Assembly: GCA_028673005.1 (NCBI GenBank)
Contig: CM054118.1
Location: forward strand, 83,949,855-84,013,854
Direction: 5' to 3'
Source of the DNA: Tanypteryx hageni
Lineage: Eukaryota; Arthropoda; Insecta; Odonata; Petaluridae
DNA: 64,000 nt
Made by a program: the position numbers and the translations under genes
Notes under the pieces: model-generated
The model's input: only the letters and a program-made list of their open reading frames with translations
Database searches by the model: none
Told to the model about the DNA's origin: nothing
Part shown: positions 10,093 through 19,726 of the stretch, piece after piece
How the letters are laid out: each line of letters begins with the position of its first letter
Numbering within the stretch: position 1 is the first letter of the stretch

Positions 10093-11737
10093 GGTCACGT
10101 ATTGTCCTAGGGAAAAAGGACTCCTTATACCTCTCCGTCCTATTATCTATTTCGTAAATCTTGTCCTCATTACCCCTCCGTCCGATATACGTTGGTTGTC
10201 GAATAATATCCTTCATTTCATTTACGAATATCTCCGACCTATATTTATCTAGAAGTTTAAGTCTCGCCTGTAATCTACGATCTTTCAACGATGGCCAACT
10301 CAACTCATCAATGAGTAACGTAACGCTCTGTTTTTTATCGTAATTCTTTTTCACGAATCTAGCTGCTCGCCGCTGTATTTTTTCTAAATCCTTTATGAGT
10401 CCCCTCTGATATGGATCCCAAACCGCTGCTGCGTATTCCATCTGAGGTCTAACCAACGATAAATAACAGGATTCTCTCACCTTTTCCGTGCTTTTCCTGA
10501 CTATCCTACGCACAAAAGCCAACTTCTTATTTGCCGCACCTATCACTCGTCTTATGTGGGTCTCCCAAGACAGGTCACGATTCAAGGTTACCCCGAGGTA
10601 TTTCACGGATTCCGAAACAGGAATGCTCTCACCATCTATCGAGTAGGTAAACACGGACGATGGGCTTCTAGATTTCCAAAAGTTAAGAACGTTACTCTTT
10701 TTCTGATTGATTTCTAGCTGCCATTCCTTGCACCAAACAGATAACGCATCCAGATCATCCTGAAGCTGACGATGGTCGCTAGGACCACTAATTTCTCTAT
10801 AGACTACGGTGTCATCCGCAAAAAGCCTGATATTACTTTTTACAACTGAGCTGATGTCGTTTATATAAAGCAAGAAATGCATAGTTCCGATCACACTACC
10901 CTGCGGCACTCCAGAGACTACATCTGCCTCACTCGAGGGCTTACCATCGATGACTGCTTTTTGTCTTCTATTCCAAAGGAAAGCGCGAACCCAGTTAATG
11001 ACTTTAACATTAACGCCAAGATTTCCCAATTTTAATAACAACTTACGGTGGGAAACCTTGTCAAAAGCTTTTCTAATATCAAGGAACACTGCATCGACCT
11101 GTTTATTATTTCCGCCGCATGATAAAACATCATTCACAAACAGACCGAGTTGGGTGTCACAGGATCTACCTTTTCTGAAGCCATGTTGACAGCTGACTAA
11201 GAGCGATCTACTCTCAAGATAACGCATTGTGTTGCTAACAATAATGTGCTCCAAAATCTTACATGATAATGATGTTAGAGAAATCGGCCTATAATTTTCG
11301 GGGTTTTCTTTGTCAACTCCCTTATGAATGGGTGTGACGTGTGCTAGTCTCCAATCATCAGGAACCTCACAGAGGGTAAGAGATTTCTCAAAAACTATCC
11401 GAAGGAAGGGAGCTATTTCTCCTGCTAGTTCTTTTAATACACGCGCGGGAATTCCTTCTGGTCCTGGGTTTTTGTTGGGCTTTATCGCACCCAGATGCTT
11501 CGCTATTCCTGCCTCAGAGATTTTAATATTATCCATCCGAGTACATCCATCGGGAATAAGATAATCTTCAAGTCTATCTCCACCTGCCGTGAACGCCATC
11601 GCGAAGTAAACGTTTAGTAGATTAGCTTTATCTTCCCCATCGTGAAGGATGTCTCCGGAATCACATCGCAGCGAGGGTATTGGAGGACCCCCTCTCTTGA
11701 CTTCTCTTACATAGGACCAGAACGCTTTTGGATCCTC
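10082..11737 (-). pseudogene. RT domain of the split CR1-like LINE
   Basis: 552 codons on the minus strand without a stop, from the amber at 11738-11740 to the TAA created near the insertion site. Motifs in order: KPNKNPGPEGIPARV, NYRPISLTSLSCKILEH, AVFLDIRKAFDKVSH, SGVPQGSVIG and LFADDTVVY. The conserved block after SGVPQGS reads VIGTMHF instead of VLGPLLF seen in the 4.2-kb copy, so this copy has decayed there. It ends RTIRDHNR, about nine residues shorter than the other copy. This region is the near-identical partner of 1-614. Confidence 0.85.
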
Positions 11738-12382
11738 CTACAATTTTGTATTTAATACCTCATTCCGAAAGGTGTTAAATGCGTTACGCATGGTTTTTCT
11801 CGCTAGTACGCGGGCACTGTTATACTCATGGACTATAGCTGTGCGATACTCATCGGAAGCGGTGGTAGGTATGTTTTTCAATTTTGCGTGGCTACCCCTC
11901 TGTCGTCTTAAGGCAATCCTGACTTCCTTATTAAACCAACGAGGTTCTTTCTTATCAGATTTTAACTTACTGGGGATAAATCTATTGATACCTTTTCCTA
12001 GTACATCCTTAAACAATAACCATGATGGCTCCATATCTAATCGTTCTGTCTTTTCACGATAACTGACAAAGGTACTTTTGAGATGTAAGCTGAAACTTTT
12101 AAAGTCGGCCTTGGCGAAAGCGTATACATTCCGAAGAGGCTTAGGATGTCTTTTGAGCTTTAATTCGCACTCCGCATACACAGCTCGATGGTCGCTGAGT
12201 CCCTCCTCTGTGGATACCTTAGTTATCCGATGCGGGATGCTAGAAGCAAGCAAGTCGAGAACATTGCCCAAACGCGTGGCTTTTCGTACCATCTGGATTA
12301 AGGAATATTCATGAAACGTGTCAATTAAGGCTTCACACGATTCGCGTTCTTTACCTCCCGTACGAAACATAGGTTTTCCCAA
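11738..12382 (-). pseudogene. Endonuclease C-part and linker of the CR1-like LINE
   Basis: This frame carries the end of the apurinic-like endonuclease, including EGLSDHRAVY with the catalytic Asp-His pair, and then a basic linker (PRWFNKEVRIALRRQRG) typical of the segment before RT in CR1/jockey LINEs. It ends at an amber codon (11738-11740), after which the same frame continues EDPKAFWSYVREVK into the RT part. A frameshift near 12350 separates it from the upstream endonuclease frame. Confidence 0.8.
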
Positions 12383-12888
12383 TCGATTGACGGTAAGTTA
12401 AAATCGCCTCCAATTATCACATAACCGTCGTTCATAGTAGATCTAAGCTCGGCTAATTGCCTCTCTAAACTTAAAATATAATCAAATTTGGCATTAGGTG
12501 GTCTGTAAAATGTCCATAAATGTATCTTTTTCGAATTATCCTTACCTAGGCGGCACCATACGCTCTCGGTAGTTTCATCGATAATAGGGATCTGACAACT
12601 ATCGTACTTTTCACTTATTGCCAAAAATACTCCGCCACCTATTCTATTGGCACGGTCTTTTCTGTATACTCTATAGCTTTTCGGAAAAATTTCTTGGCTA
12701 GCGATATCTTCAATGAGCCAACTTTCCGTACCTATAACTACATCCGCATGCAACGTGCGAATTACGTGTTCGAGTTCGGCAGACTTCTTACGAATGCTGC
12801 GGCAGTTTAAAACTATAATACTTAATTTCTCGTTATCGCCCGAAGCATTAACTGCTCTATTACGGCTTCTGCAGGTGGACTCTCTCAC
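12325..12888 (-). pseudogene. Endonuclease N-part of the CR1-like LINE
   Basis: The minus-strand frame encodes an apurinic-type endonuclease start: LSIIVLNCRSIRKK (metal-binding Asn), VIGTESWL (catalytic Glu), GGGVFLA and IIGGDFNLPSIDW (Asp/Asn). It overlaps the next frame at 12325-12382, which shows a one-base frameshift. The open frame extends a little upstream of the Met at 12888, so the true start is uncertain. Its product would nick target DNA for reverse transcription. Confidence 0.8.
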
Positions 12889-13010
12889 TTCGCGACCAGA
12901 AACTGTATTACACTCGATGCCCCTATGAAATCTCCTATTACGCCTACACCCTACCCTACTCTCTAATCTAAAAAAGACCTACCATGGTCGAAGATCCTAC
13001 ACGCTACACT

Positions 13011-15719
13011 CTGTGAAGCCTCGGTCGTGTAATGGACTCCAGAGCCATTTAGGGGTACCCTACACGATCATAGAACATCTGAATTCTCATTCAAATCTCG
13101 CCCCATTGAATTTAATTAAATTTTGCATCGAACAAATTCATCTTTAATTACAGCAGAAATTATGAAAATAAACAGAACTGAAAGTAAACTGTAAAAATCT
13201 CGCTTTTTCAAAATTCCTCCAAGTACTGTTGACTTCTCGCTTTCATATTTAAGTGCATTGCTAGTCATAGAGTGGGACGCAGTCGGGTTTCGAATTCGGT
13301 TTCCAGAGATCGTTAATCTCTCTCATTTGCAGGAATAGCGGTGCTACTTCCACAGTACGCGTGTAAATGGACGTATATATCTCTTTTTCGATGGTCTCGC
13401 GCTAAGCGTGCAGAGCCTGGAAAAAAGCATCCAAGTGGCTGGCAATAGTTGTATTTTTGTCCTTCCTTCGCGTGGAAGTGAAAGGAAAGCATTGAGATAT
13501 GGAGAAGCTAGTCGAGTGCACTTAAGGGACGGAGCGTGGGGAGACCGGATGCCCCGGAGGCCAAGTATCGATGCTAGGACCAGCGACTGTATTTATATCT
13601 GCGAGTAACTTATGGCGTCGCGAAGATAAAAAAGGGCAATCTTCGATGAGGCATGGGAAACACATCGGAAGAGGAGTCAAGTGGACCTCAGGGGCTATAG
13701 AGAGAGAGAGAGAATAGAGAACGGGGATACTGCTATTTATCATGAGGGGGATTCAGAAACGGAGGAAGCGCTTGGGAAGACTTTCGCTGCAAAGCAAAAT
13801 ATATGGGAAGTCTTCATTGCTGGATTAGAAAAAAGTTTATTTGCTCAATCTTATCACACGCTTGAACTTTGCAACCGTAATATTTAAATGCATAAAACCG
13901 AATCGATCGCCATGTCATGCGTCTAATTGCTATGGAATGAAGCATTATTTTCGCATGTAAGGTAAAATAGTTTTTGCAGGTTTTTAAATAATCCAGTTAA
14001 TAATGTTGTCCACATATGATGAGGTCATAAGCACTCATATTTCAAATAGCTTCGTTGTTAAAATTAAAAAATTAACTAATAATAACTTAAGAATGGCTGC
14101 AAAAATTTTAAAGGTTATTTCAGTTTTGATCAGATTGACGCCACTTGGCGTTCCTGACCATTCGAAATGTAAAACAAATGCCCGAGTTCGATTTCACACG
14201 CTTTTCGTTTTACCATTTCATTAATACGTTATCGGCAAGAATCTGATGGGCAGAACTGTGATTTTTGACAATTATAAAAATTTGATACTTATACGCGTGA
14301 TTTGTACTATTTCACAAGATAATGAATGAAAATTATTATTCTTATCGTCGGTTCTGTTATCTAATTCGTATTTTTTTACATTTTGTGTTTCTATTCGAGT
14401 TTTTCTTAATTTTTAACATTTTAAAAATGTCACTAGGGATTGCTGGCATTGTTGTCCTAGCGTTTTCAGTATATTTTCACCATATTTACCATGAAACATA
14501 CGTATGGAGGAAAAAAATCGATTGAAAATTTTCGTAAAAACTTTAGTCTAAATATAAAACAAATGAACGACCGCGCTAAGAAGCTGTTAATCAAAGTCAG
14601 TAACAATTGCAACAAATTAGATAATATCTTTTCCCAATAAAATTAGCAATTTTTGTGCCTTAAGCAATATAACATCCAATCGTTTTTTATGGGTTATCAT
14701 TACATTTTAATGCGGGTAGTCTGAAGGATAACTATAATGCACGCATTTCATTTATATGTGAGTTTAAGTAGATATTGACGTTTAGAACAAAATGTATGGA
14801 TCTTGATGATAAGAGCAATCCCAAAAAATTATGCGAGGCGCTTAGCGGCGAGATCCCTAGAACGAGGTAAGAGAGCGGAAGGAGGGGTTTATGCGCGTAG
14901 CACTTAGGGCAGGGTCCCAAGTTCATATGAATATGGAATTAAATTTCATTATTTTTACTACGATATTTCATAATTATGCATAAACATCGAAATTAATATT
15001 ACTTAAGCAATACTATGTATGCCATAAAATCAATAAATTCTAATGCCAAAGATATTATCCGTTAATTAAAAAAAAGATGCTAGTTAAATCACATTCGGCA
15101 GATATTTTGTATAATTGTGTGTATTCTGCTATTTATAAAATCTTTTATTTAAATTCTTCAAAAAGTTATTCATTAGTTACATTTTGGACGATATACTTTG
15201 AAAGAAAAACACCGCAACATGATTTAAGAGAATCAAATATTGCCAGCTTCCGGCAAAACTAAGAAATGAAAATTTTCATTTTGTTACAGTTTCTTTCTTA
15301 ATAAAATCTGAGAATTAACTGTGTAATAAATGCTTGTTCAATGGATAGTAGCCAATAAAAACTCTTTAATAAAACCAAATCCATATTTTAATGGAAAGAT
15401 AGTCCACACACCCTCTCTCGCATACATACATATCCTCTACAATAATGCATCGTTCGAAAAAATTCCTCCAATCCTGCGTTGAGTCTTTTTTAAATGATAT
15501 AGCTAATTTTTTGTTGGTATAATAAGTTCACACACGTTTGGTGGATTTGCAAAGTTAAGGCAACTGGAATCGCTTCCCAATGCCAGTGCGCTATCAAATG
15601 ACTTTGGAAAACTATTAGAATGACTGGCATGAGTGTTCAAAAGTAGGCTTTCGCGAATTTTGTTTTTCCCTGAGAATTTTAGCAATCACGAGAGAGGAAT
15701 GAAGATAGGATCTGAGTTA
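13011..15719. other. No gene seen
   Basis: AT-rich DNA. A weak tRNA-like segment is present near 13020-13100 on the plus strand (CCTCGGTCGTGTAATGG, then ATTCAAATCTCGCC). Open frames at 13408-13608, 14003-14224 and 14322-14525 resemble no protein I know. Confidence 0.45.
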
Positions 15720-16400
15720 ATAATGGGATAAAATGAAGAAAGCAATGCTGGAGACAGTGGAGGGAGTGTGCGGGAATTATGTAGTAAGGAAAACAGGCTA
15801 GATGGTGGAATGAGGAATCGAAGAAGGTTAAGCAAAAGAAGGCATCAAATATATTTACACGAGATTACAGGAAAGAGGATGGAAGAGAAAAGAGATCTCG
15901 CAAAAGTGTCGTCAAAGAAGCGAAAATACGAAGCTGGGAAGACTTGGGGAATGAATTGAAAAAAAATTGAAATATAAAAAAGAAAGTTATGACATACAAT
16001 GAAAAGGTTAACACAAGGGACATAATGGGTGGAAAAACAACCTTGTATCAAAAACGAAGAATTTATTGGACACATGGAGAATATGAAGTAAAATTTTGAA
16101 AGAAAACTGGCGAGGGAAAGGAACATTATGCGAAGAAAAGGAGAGGAAATGAAACAGAGGAAACAACAAGAATAACTGTGAAGGAGAATAACAATCCCAT
16201 AAAAAGAATGAGGTGCGGAAAGATCACTGGTTATGACGATGTGAAGTGAAGGCAGGTGTTGAAATGTTACAGAAAAGGGGAATGTGAAAATGAAAGGCGA
16301 AAGGAAGCGAAGACTGGGAGATTACTGTGATTGTACAAGTCCACTAAAATGAACAAACAGCCGTTAGCGACAATGTTTGAACGGTGTCTCTCTCACCTAT
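15720..16400 (+). pseudogene. Old LINE relic (linker to start of RT)
   Basis: Pieces in shifting frames resemble the segment before RT of a non-LTR element: ARWWNEESKK near 15795, then SRKSVVKEAKIRSWEDLGNEL near 15895-15957, then KITGYDDVK near 16220-16250, then DWEITVIVQVH near 16313. These match the usual order WWN / SWEDFG / GKAPGYDDI / DWEIAVIVP. Several frameshifts and stops are needed. It differs from the other LINE families in the window. Confidence 0.6.
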
Positions 16401-16614
16401 AGTGCTAACGATATTCTTACTATAATTATAAAAAAAAAGTTAAAACTGGATATGGAAAATAGATTGTAACAAGTGAACGGATTCTATTTCTTGTGGAGGC
16501 TTGCATAGGAAGAATCAGGGAAGCAAAAATAGAAAATTAGAACCTGAGACCGGTGTAAATCAATAATATTTGCAGATGGCATTAGAAATTAAGGAATTGC
16601 AAGTATGTATTGTG
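16401..16614. other. No gene seen
   Basis: AT-rich sequence between the LINE relic and the mariner 3' end. Nothing recognisable. Confidence 0.5.
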
Positions 16615-16689
16615 TCTGTGGGAAAGTTCTTTCGTTTTTTAAGTAAAAGTTTCGGTTAAATTTTGTAATTTTTTTATATAATCTCCATT

Positions 16690-16855
16690 GATCAGTGGTG
16701 GAAAACTCCTTCAGCCTGTTCCAAGGAAGGTTCTCCCCTGAAGATGCCCACTTAGTGGGCGAAATGCATAGGGCTTATCCTATAATTTTTGGCTGAAGGA
16801 GTTTTCCACCACTGATCAACTTGGAACCAAAGTGTTCATGAGCTATCATATACTG
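16690..16855. mobile_element. 166-bp foldback insertion with hammerhead-like core
   Basis: Flanked by an exact 13-bp direct repeat TATAATCTCCATT (16677-16689 and 16856-16868), and it interrupts the mariner reading frame at NNGDYT, so it is a real insertion. Perfect 29-bp inverted arms lie at 16688-16716 and 16791-16819. The loop holds CTGAAGA (16738-16744), a perfect 6-bp hairpin GCCCAC-TTA-GTGGGC (16746-16760) and GAAA (16761-16764), then a second hairpin ATAGG/CCTAT (16768-16783). CTGANGA-helix-GAAA is the hammerhead ribozyme core, found in Penelope-like elements, but an extra T precedes helix II and helix I is not evident. It may be a truncated Penelope-type copy. Confidence 0.55.
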
Positions 16856-17025
16856 TATAATCTCCATTATTAGATACAACTGTCCGCCATCTTGTAGGAA
16901 GTTTTTTGATGCCATTGGTGTAGAAGTTTTCGTCCTTGGACTTAAATTAGGCACCAACAGCCTTGGAGACATCCTCATAAGAACTGAAGCGTTTCTCGTT
17001 GTGATAGTTTTGTATCTACCTGAGA

Positions 17026-17295
17026 CAGTGGCGGATCCAAGGAAAGGGCGATGGGGGCGATCGCTCTCCCCTTGGATGACCCCATTACCCTCAACTGGGT
17101 GCATTCTTAAATTCATTCCGCGCAACATACCTTGTTTCCACACCGAAGATTAAGTCTGTATGACAAGGGAAAGAAAGATTCTGTTGAGGATAGGGATTTT
17201 TAAAATGTATTGTCGTCGGCAGAGGCGGAATCAAGAGGGGGAGGGGCAATTGGGGCGATCTCCCTCCCCTTGGGAAGTTTCTGGATCCGCGCCTG
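17026..17295. mobile_element. hAT-type MITE (270 bp) inside the mariner relic
   Basis: Perfect 8-bp target duplication ACCTGAGA at 17018-17025 and 17296-17303. The left end is CAGTGGCGGATCCAAGG; the right end, read in reverse, is CAGGCGCGGATCCAG. Both ends continue into related GGGCGATC-type sequence, so they are terminal inverted repeats. There is no ORF of its own, so it is non-autonomous. It separates LAPSDYYL from the rest of the mariner C-terminus and is therefore younger than the mariner. Confidence 0.85.
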
Positions 17296-17859
17296 ACCTG
17301 AGATAATAATCGGATGGTGCCAGGTCCATTGAGTATGGTTGGTGACTGAGAACTTCCCAGCCCAAGTCGTTCAGTTTTTGCTGAGTCATCGTCGCAGTAT
17401 GTGGTCGAACATTGTCGTGGTGGAACACGATGCCCTTTCTGTTGGCTAGTATTGGACGCTTTTCTTTGATGGCCCGGTTCAATCGTTCAAGTTGCATGCA
17501 GTAGCGTTCTGAATTGATGGTTTCACCAAATTTCAGCAGGTCATAGTTCACTGGGCCCTTCTTATCCCACCACAAACAGAGCATTACTTTTCTTTGGTGC
17601 GATGGTTGGGGTGGATGTTCCTGGCTTGCAATAAACTCTTTTCCTTGTTGAATTATTGTACAGGATTCACTTTTCATCTCCAGTAATCAGGCAGTACAAA
17701 AACGGGTCAACATGTTGACAGACGAAAAGAGATGAAAACATCCTTACACGGTTGATTAAGCTTTTTTTCAGTCAACTGATGTGGCATCCAAATGCTATAC
17801 TTTAAAACAAATCCAAGGCGTTCGATATACTCCAAAGCGGTCGAAAGATGAATCCCATC

Positions 17860-18354
17860 CCATTCCATCGCACCAACCGTTCTGGGAACAAACAAGGTAC
17901 AATATGTGCAGTAAATTCCCCTCTTTTTTGGAGAATAAATTAGCCAGGCATATTTATCCAAGTGAGATTGATTAAGGTATCTTTTTTCAACTTTTGTCTT
18001 TCTTTCGATGTACAGAAAACGGAAAGACGTAATGTTTTGGCGGGAAAAACGGATTTTATAAAAGTTCTTTTTTGTTAAATTATCTAATAATATTCTTTCA
18101 TCCAAGTAAATACCGTTATCGTTTTTTACTATAACACTAGTATAATGTTCGGTATCGACGGAATGGACCGATGAAATAACTGAACTGCTGTCTTCATTAG
18201 CGAAGATCTCTCTCTTTAAGGAGTTTGTTGGTTGTGAGGTAGAAGCTGCCACTTCTTGATTGCTCGAATTTATCTTAGGTTCTGTTTCTGAAGAATTAAG
18301 ATAAAAATGCAACGTTTTCTGGCGTTTTTGTCTATTTGATGTCATTTTTATCAA
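17860..18354 (-). pseudogene. hAT/ZMYM-type transposase N-terminus (TTF zinc finger), truncated
   Basis: The minus-strand frame starts at Met 18354 (or 18345) with a low-complexity acidic/Ser region, then residues 124-157 read KRYLNQSHLDKYAWLIYS...GIYCTYCTLFVP. This is the TTF-type zinc finger found at the N-terminus of many hAT transposases and ZMYM1-like proteins (W-WL-YS, then CxxCxLF). The frame then runs, without a stop, into mariner sequence from about 17850 down to 17707. The C-terminal RNase-H-like domain is absent. This looks like a chance fusion at a junction between two transposons, not a designed gene. Confidence 0.65.
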
Positions 18355-18444
18355 GGTATATCTGGAAATGTTTAAATAATAAATCAGGTTAACGATAAAT
18401 TTAATTTAAAGATATTCCTACCATGCTGAATAAAGTAAAATAAT

Positions 18445-18450
<6 letters not shown>

Positions 18451-18502
<52 letters not shown>
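18451..18502. repeat. (AT)n microsatellite
   Basis: About 26 uninterrupted AT units, followed by ATTCATTCATTCG. A second AT run lies at about 18734-18769 on the other side of the SINE-like unit. Confidence 0.95.
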
Positions 18503-18507
<5 letters not shown>

Positions 18508-18519
18508 TTCATTCGTGTT

Positions 18520-18727
18520 CTGTCTTGCGACAGGTCCTGCCAATTAATTAATTAATTGCTTAACGTCCCTTTCGAAGGACGGAACAGCTGAATTTGCGCG
18601 GTCTCTTCAAACCACGCAAACAGGGGGCCGGGTGACCATGAGAAAAAATCCTACTCGCGCAGGATTTGTACCCGATGACTTTTTCAAGCATCGGGCGAGT
18701 AGCAGCCAGCGTCCTAACCACTACACC
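18520..18727 (-). repeat. tRNA-derived SINE candidate between two AT microsatellites
   Basis: Minus strand: A-box-like TAGTGGTTAGG (plus 18714-18724), then B-box-like GGTACAAATCC (18662-18672), then a body containing GGACGTTAAGC and a tail of AATT repeats. The head reads like other arthropod tRNA-derived SINEs (GGTGTAGTGGTTAGGACGC). Tail ATTAATTAATTAATT at about 18543-18557. AT repeats flank both sides. Confidence 0.6.
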
Positions 18728-18733
18728 TATCTA

Positions 18734-18769
<36 letters not shown>

Positions 18770-18772
<3 letters not shown>

Positions 18773-19126
18773 TTGAAGATCATTTTCACGTCTTTGATTT
18801 ATATTACTTTTATTAGGCGTAAATTGTGTTGTATTTAAATTAATAAGAAGTTTAATTCGGCAAAAATAAATGATAAAAATATTAAATTTTATAAAAGCCA
18901 ACAATGTAGATCACTTAAAATTTTATCATAGAATTAATGAAAAAGACACAATTTTTACTGAATGTTCGACGTCAGCATCCAAAAAGGTAAGTATCACTGG
19001 TAGACTAGCATGAAGCAAGGAAATCTTGAACACTTATTTAACTCCTAGTGTAATCAATTAGATAGCGGCACATGATAAATTGTCACACTGTGTTGTTGGT
19101 GCACTACAATAGAGTGAACACTAATA
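18770..19126. other. No gene seen
   Basis: AT-rich spacer between the microsatellite and the hAT-like element. Confidence 0.5.
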
Positions 19127-19134
19127 TTCAATGC

Positions 19135-19718
19135 CAGGGCCGGCGCAAGGCAGTTTGGCGCCCCAGACAAACTATTTTTTTGGCGTCCTACTCCAATTTA
19201 AATGATACAAAAATCTAATAAATGAAAATTATTTTTAATAGTAATTATTATTAAATACTTTTTTATAATTACTAAAAACAATGTTTTTCCACAAGTACGC
19301 TTAATGATTAGTAATAGCGGCACAAATGGGCATTAAGAAGAATATTTTTTAGCAAGAGATTAAGCAAATCATAACTTTAGGCTCATAAGTTAGTTGGTAC
19401 GTCAACATCTTCAAGAATTATACATTCTCCAAATCTTCCTCAGAGCGCTTCTTATACTTTTAGGATTGGGGCAGTGAACAGCACTGATTTGAAATCATTT
19501 TGAATATAAAGGTTTATGCAACACAAATGCACGTGAAAAGTATAACAGGATGAATCAATAAAAGATGAAAGATAAGTATATGTACATTACTTAAAAAAAT
19601 AATACAGAAACACACATATACAGTGCCGTGAAATCAAAATATTGGCTCTTCATGGCGCCCCTCAATCTCTGGCGCCCTAGGCCGTTGCCTGTTTTGCTAC
19701 CACGTTCCTCTGGCTCTG
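19135..19718. mobile_element. hAT-like element, non-coding, 584 bp
   Basis: Starts CAGGGCCGGCGCAAGGCAG; the right end read in reverse starts CAGAGCCAGAGG. Both sub-ends contain GGCGCC blocks. Flanking octamers TTCAATGC (19127-19134) and TTCAACGC (19719-19726) match at seven of eight bases, which fits an old 8-bp hAT duplication. No ORF. Confidence 0.6.
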
Positions 19719-19726
19719 TTCAACGC

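Larger units (their letters stand above)
7063..13010 (-). mobile_element. CR1-like LINE, nearly complete, split by a nested LINE
   Basis: The element reads on the minus strand from about 13010 to 10082, is interrupted by the plus-strand element 7168-10081, and resumes at 7156-7063 with its 3' UTR and GATGTA-type tail. Removing the insert joins ...CACAATAGATAA to CTGTGAATAATAATT, so the ORF ends a few codons before the family's usual end. The coding region has an endonuclease followed by RT. One frameshift (near 12350) and one amber codon (11738-11740) show it is dead. The 5' limit is approximate. Confidence 0.85.
16615..17850 (-). pseudogene. mariner-type transposase relic with two nested insertions
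   Basis: The minus-strand sequence reads, in order: YIERLGF...IWMPHQLTEKK near 17835-17770, ITGDEK followed by a stop where mariner has Trp (near 17685), KVMLCLWWDKKGPVNY and RKGIVFHHDNVRPHT in 17231-17677, and LAPSDYYL, the last Asp of the DD34D triad. After the hAT-type insertion the C-terminus continues RFSSYEDVSKAVGA, a stop, FKSKDENFYTNG and WRTVVSNNGDYT. Breaks: W-to-stop after GDEK, a frameshift before KVMLC, PYSMDLAPSDY with Met for Pro, and a C-terminal stop. The 3' inverted-repeat-like sequence is near 16615-16640. The N-terminal third is missing. The enzyme would cut and paste DNA at TA sites, but this copy is dead. Confidence 0.85.

Noticed and set aside
14322..14525. Hydrophobic 67-codon ORF (possible small membrane protein)
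   Set aside because: AT-rich codons give Phe/Ile/Leu by chance; no neighbours, splice sites or known family support it.
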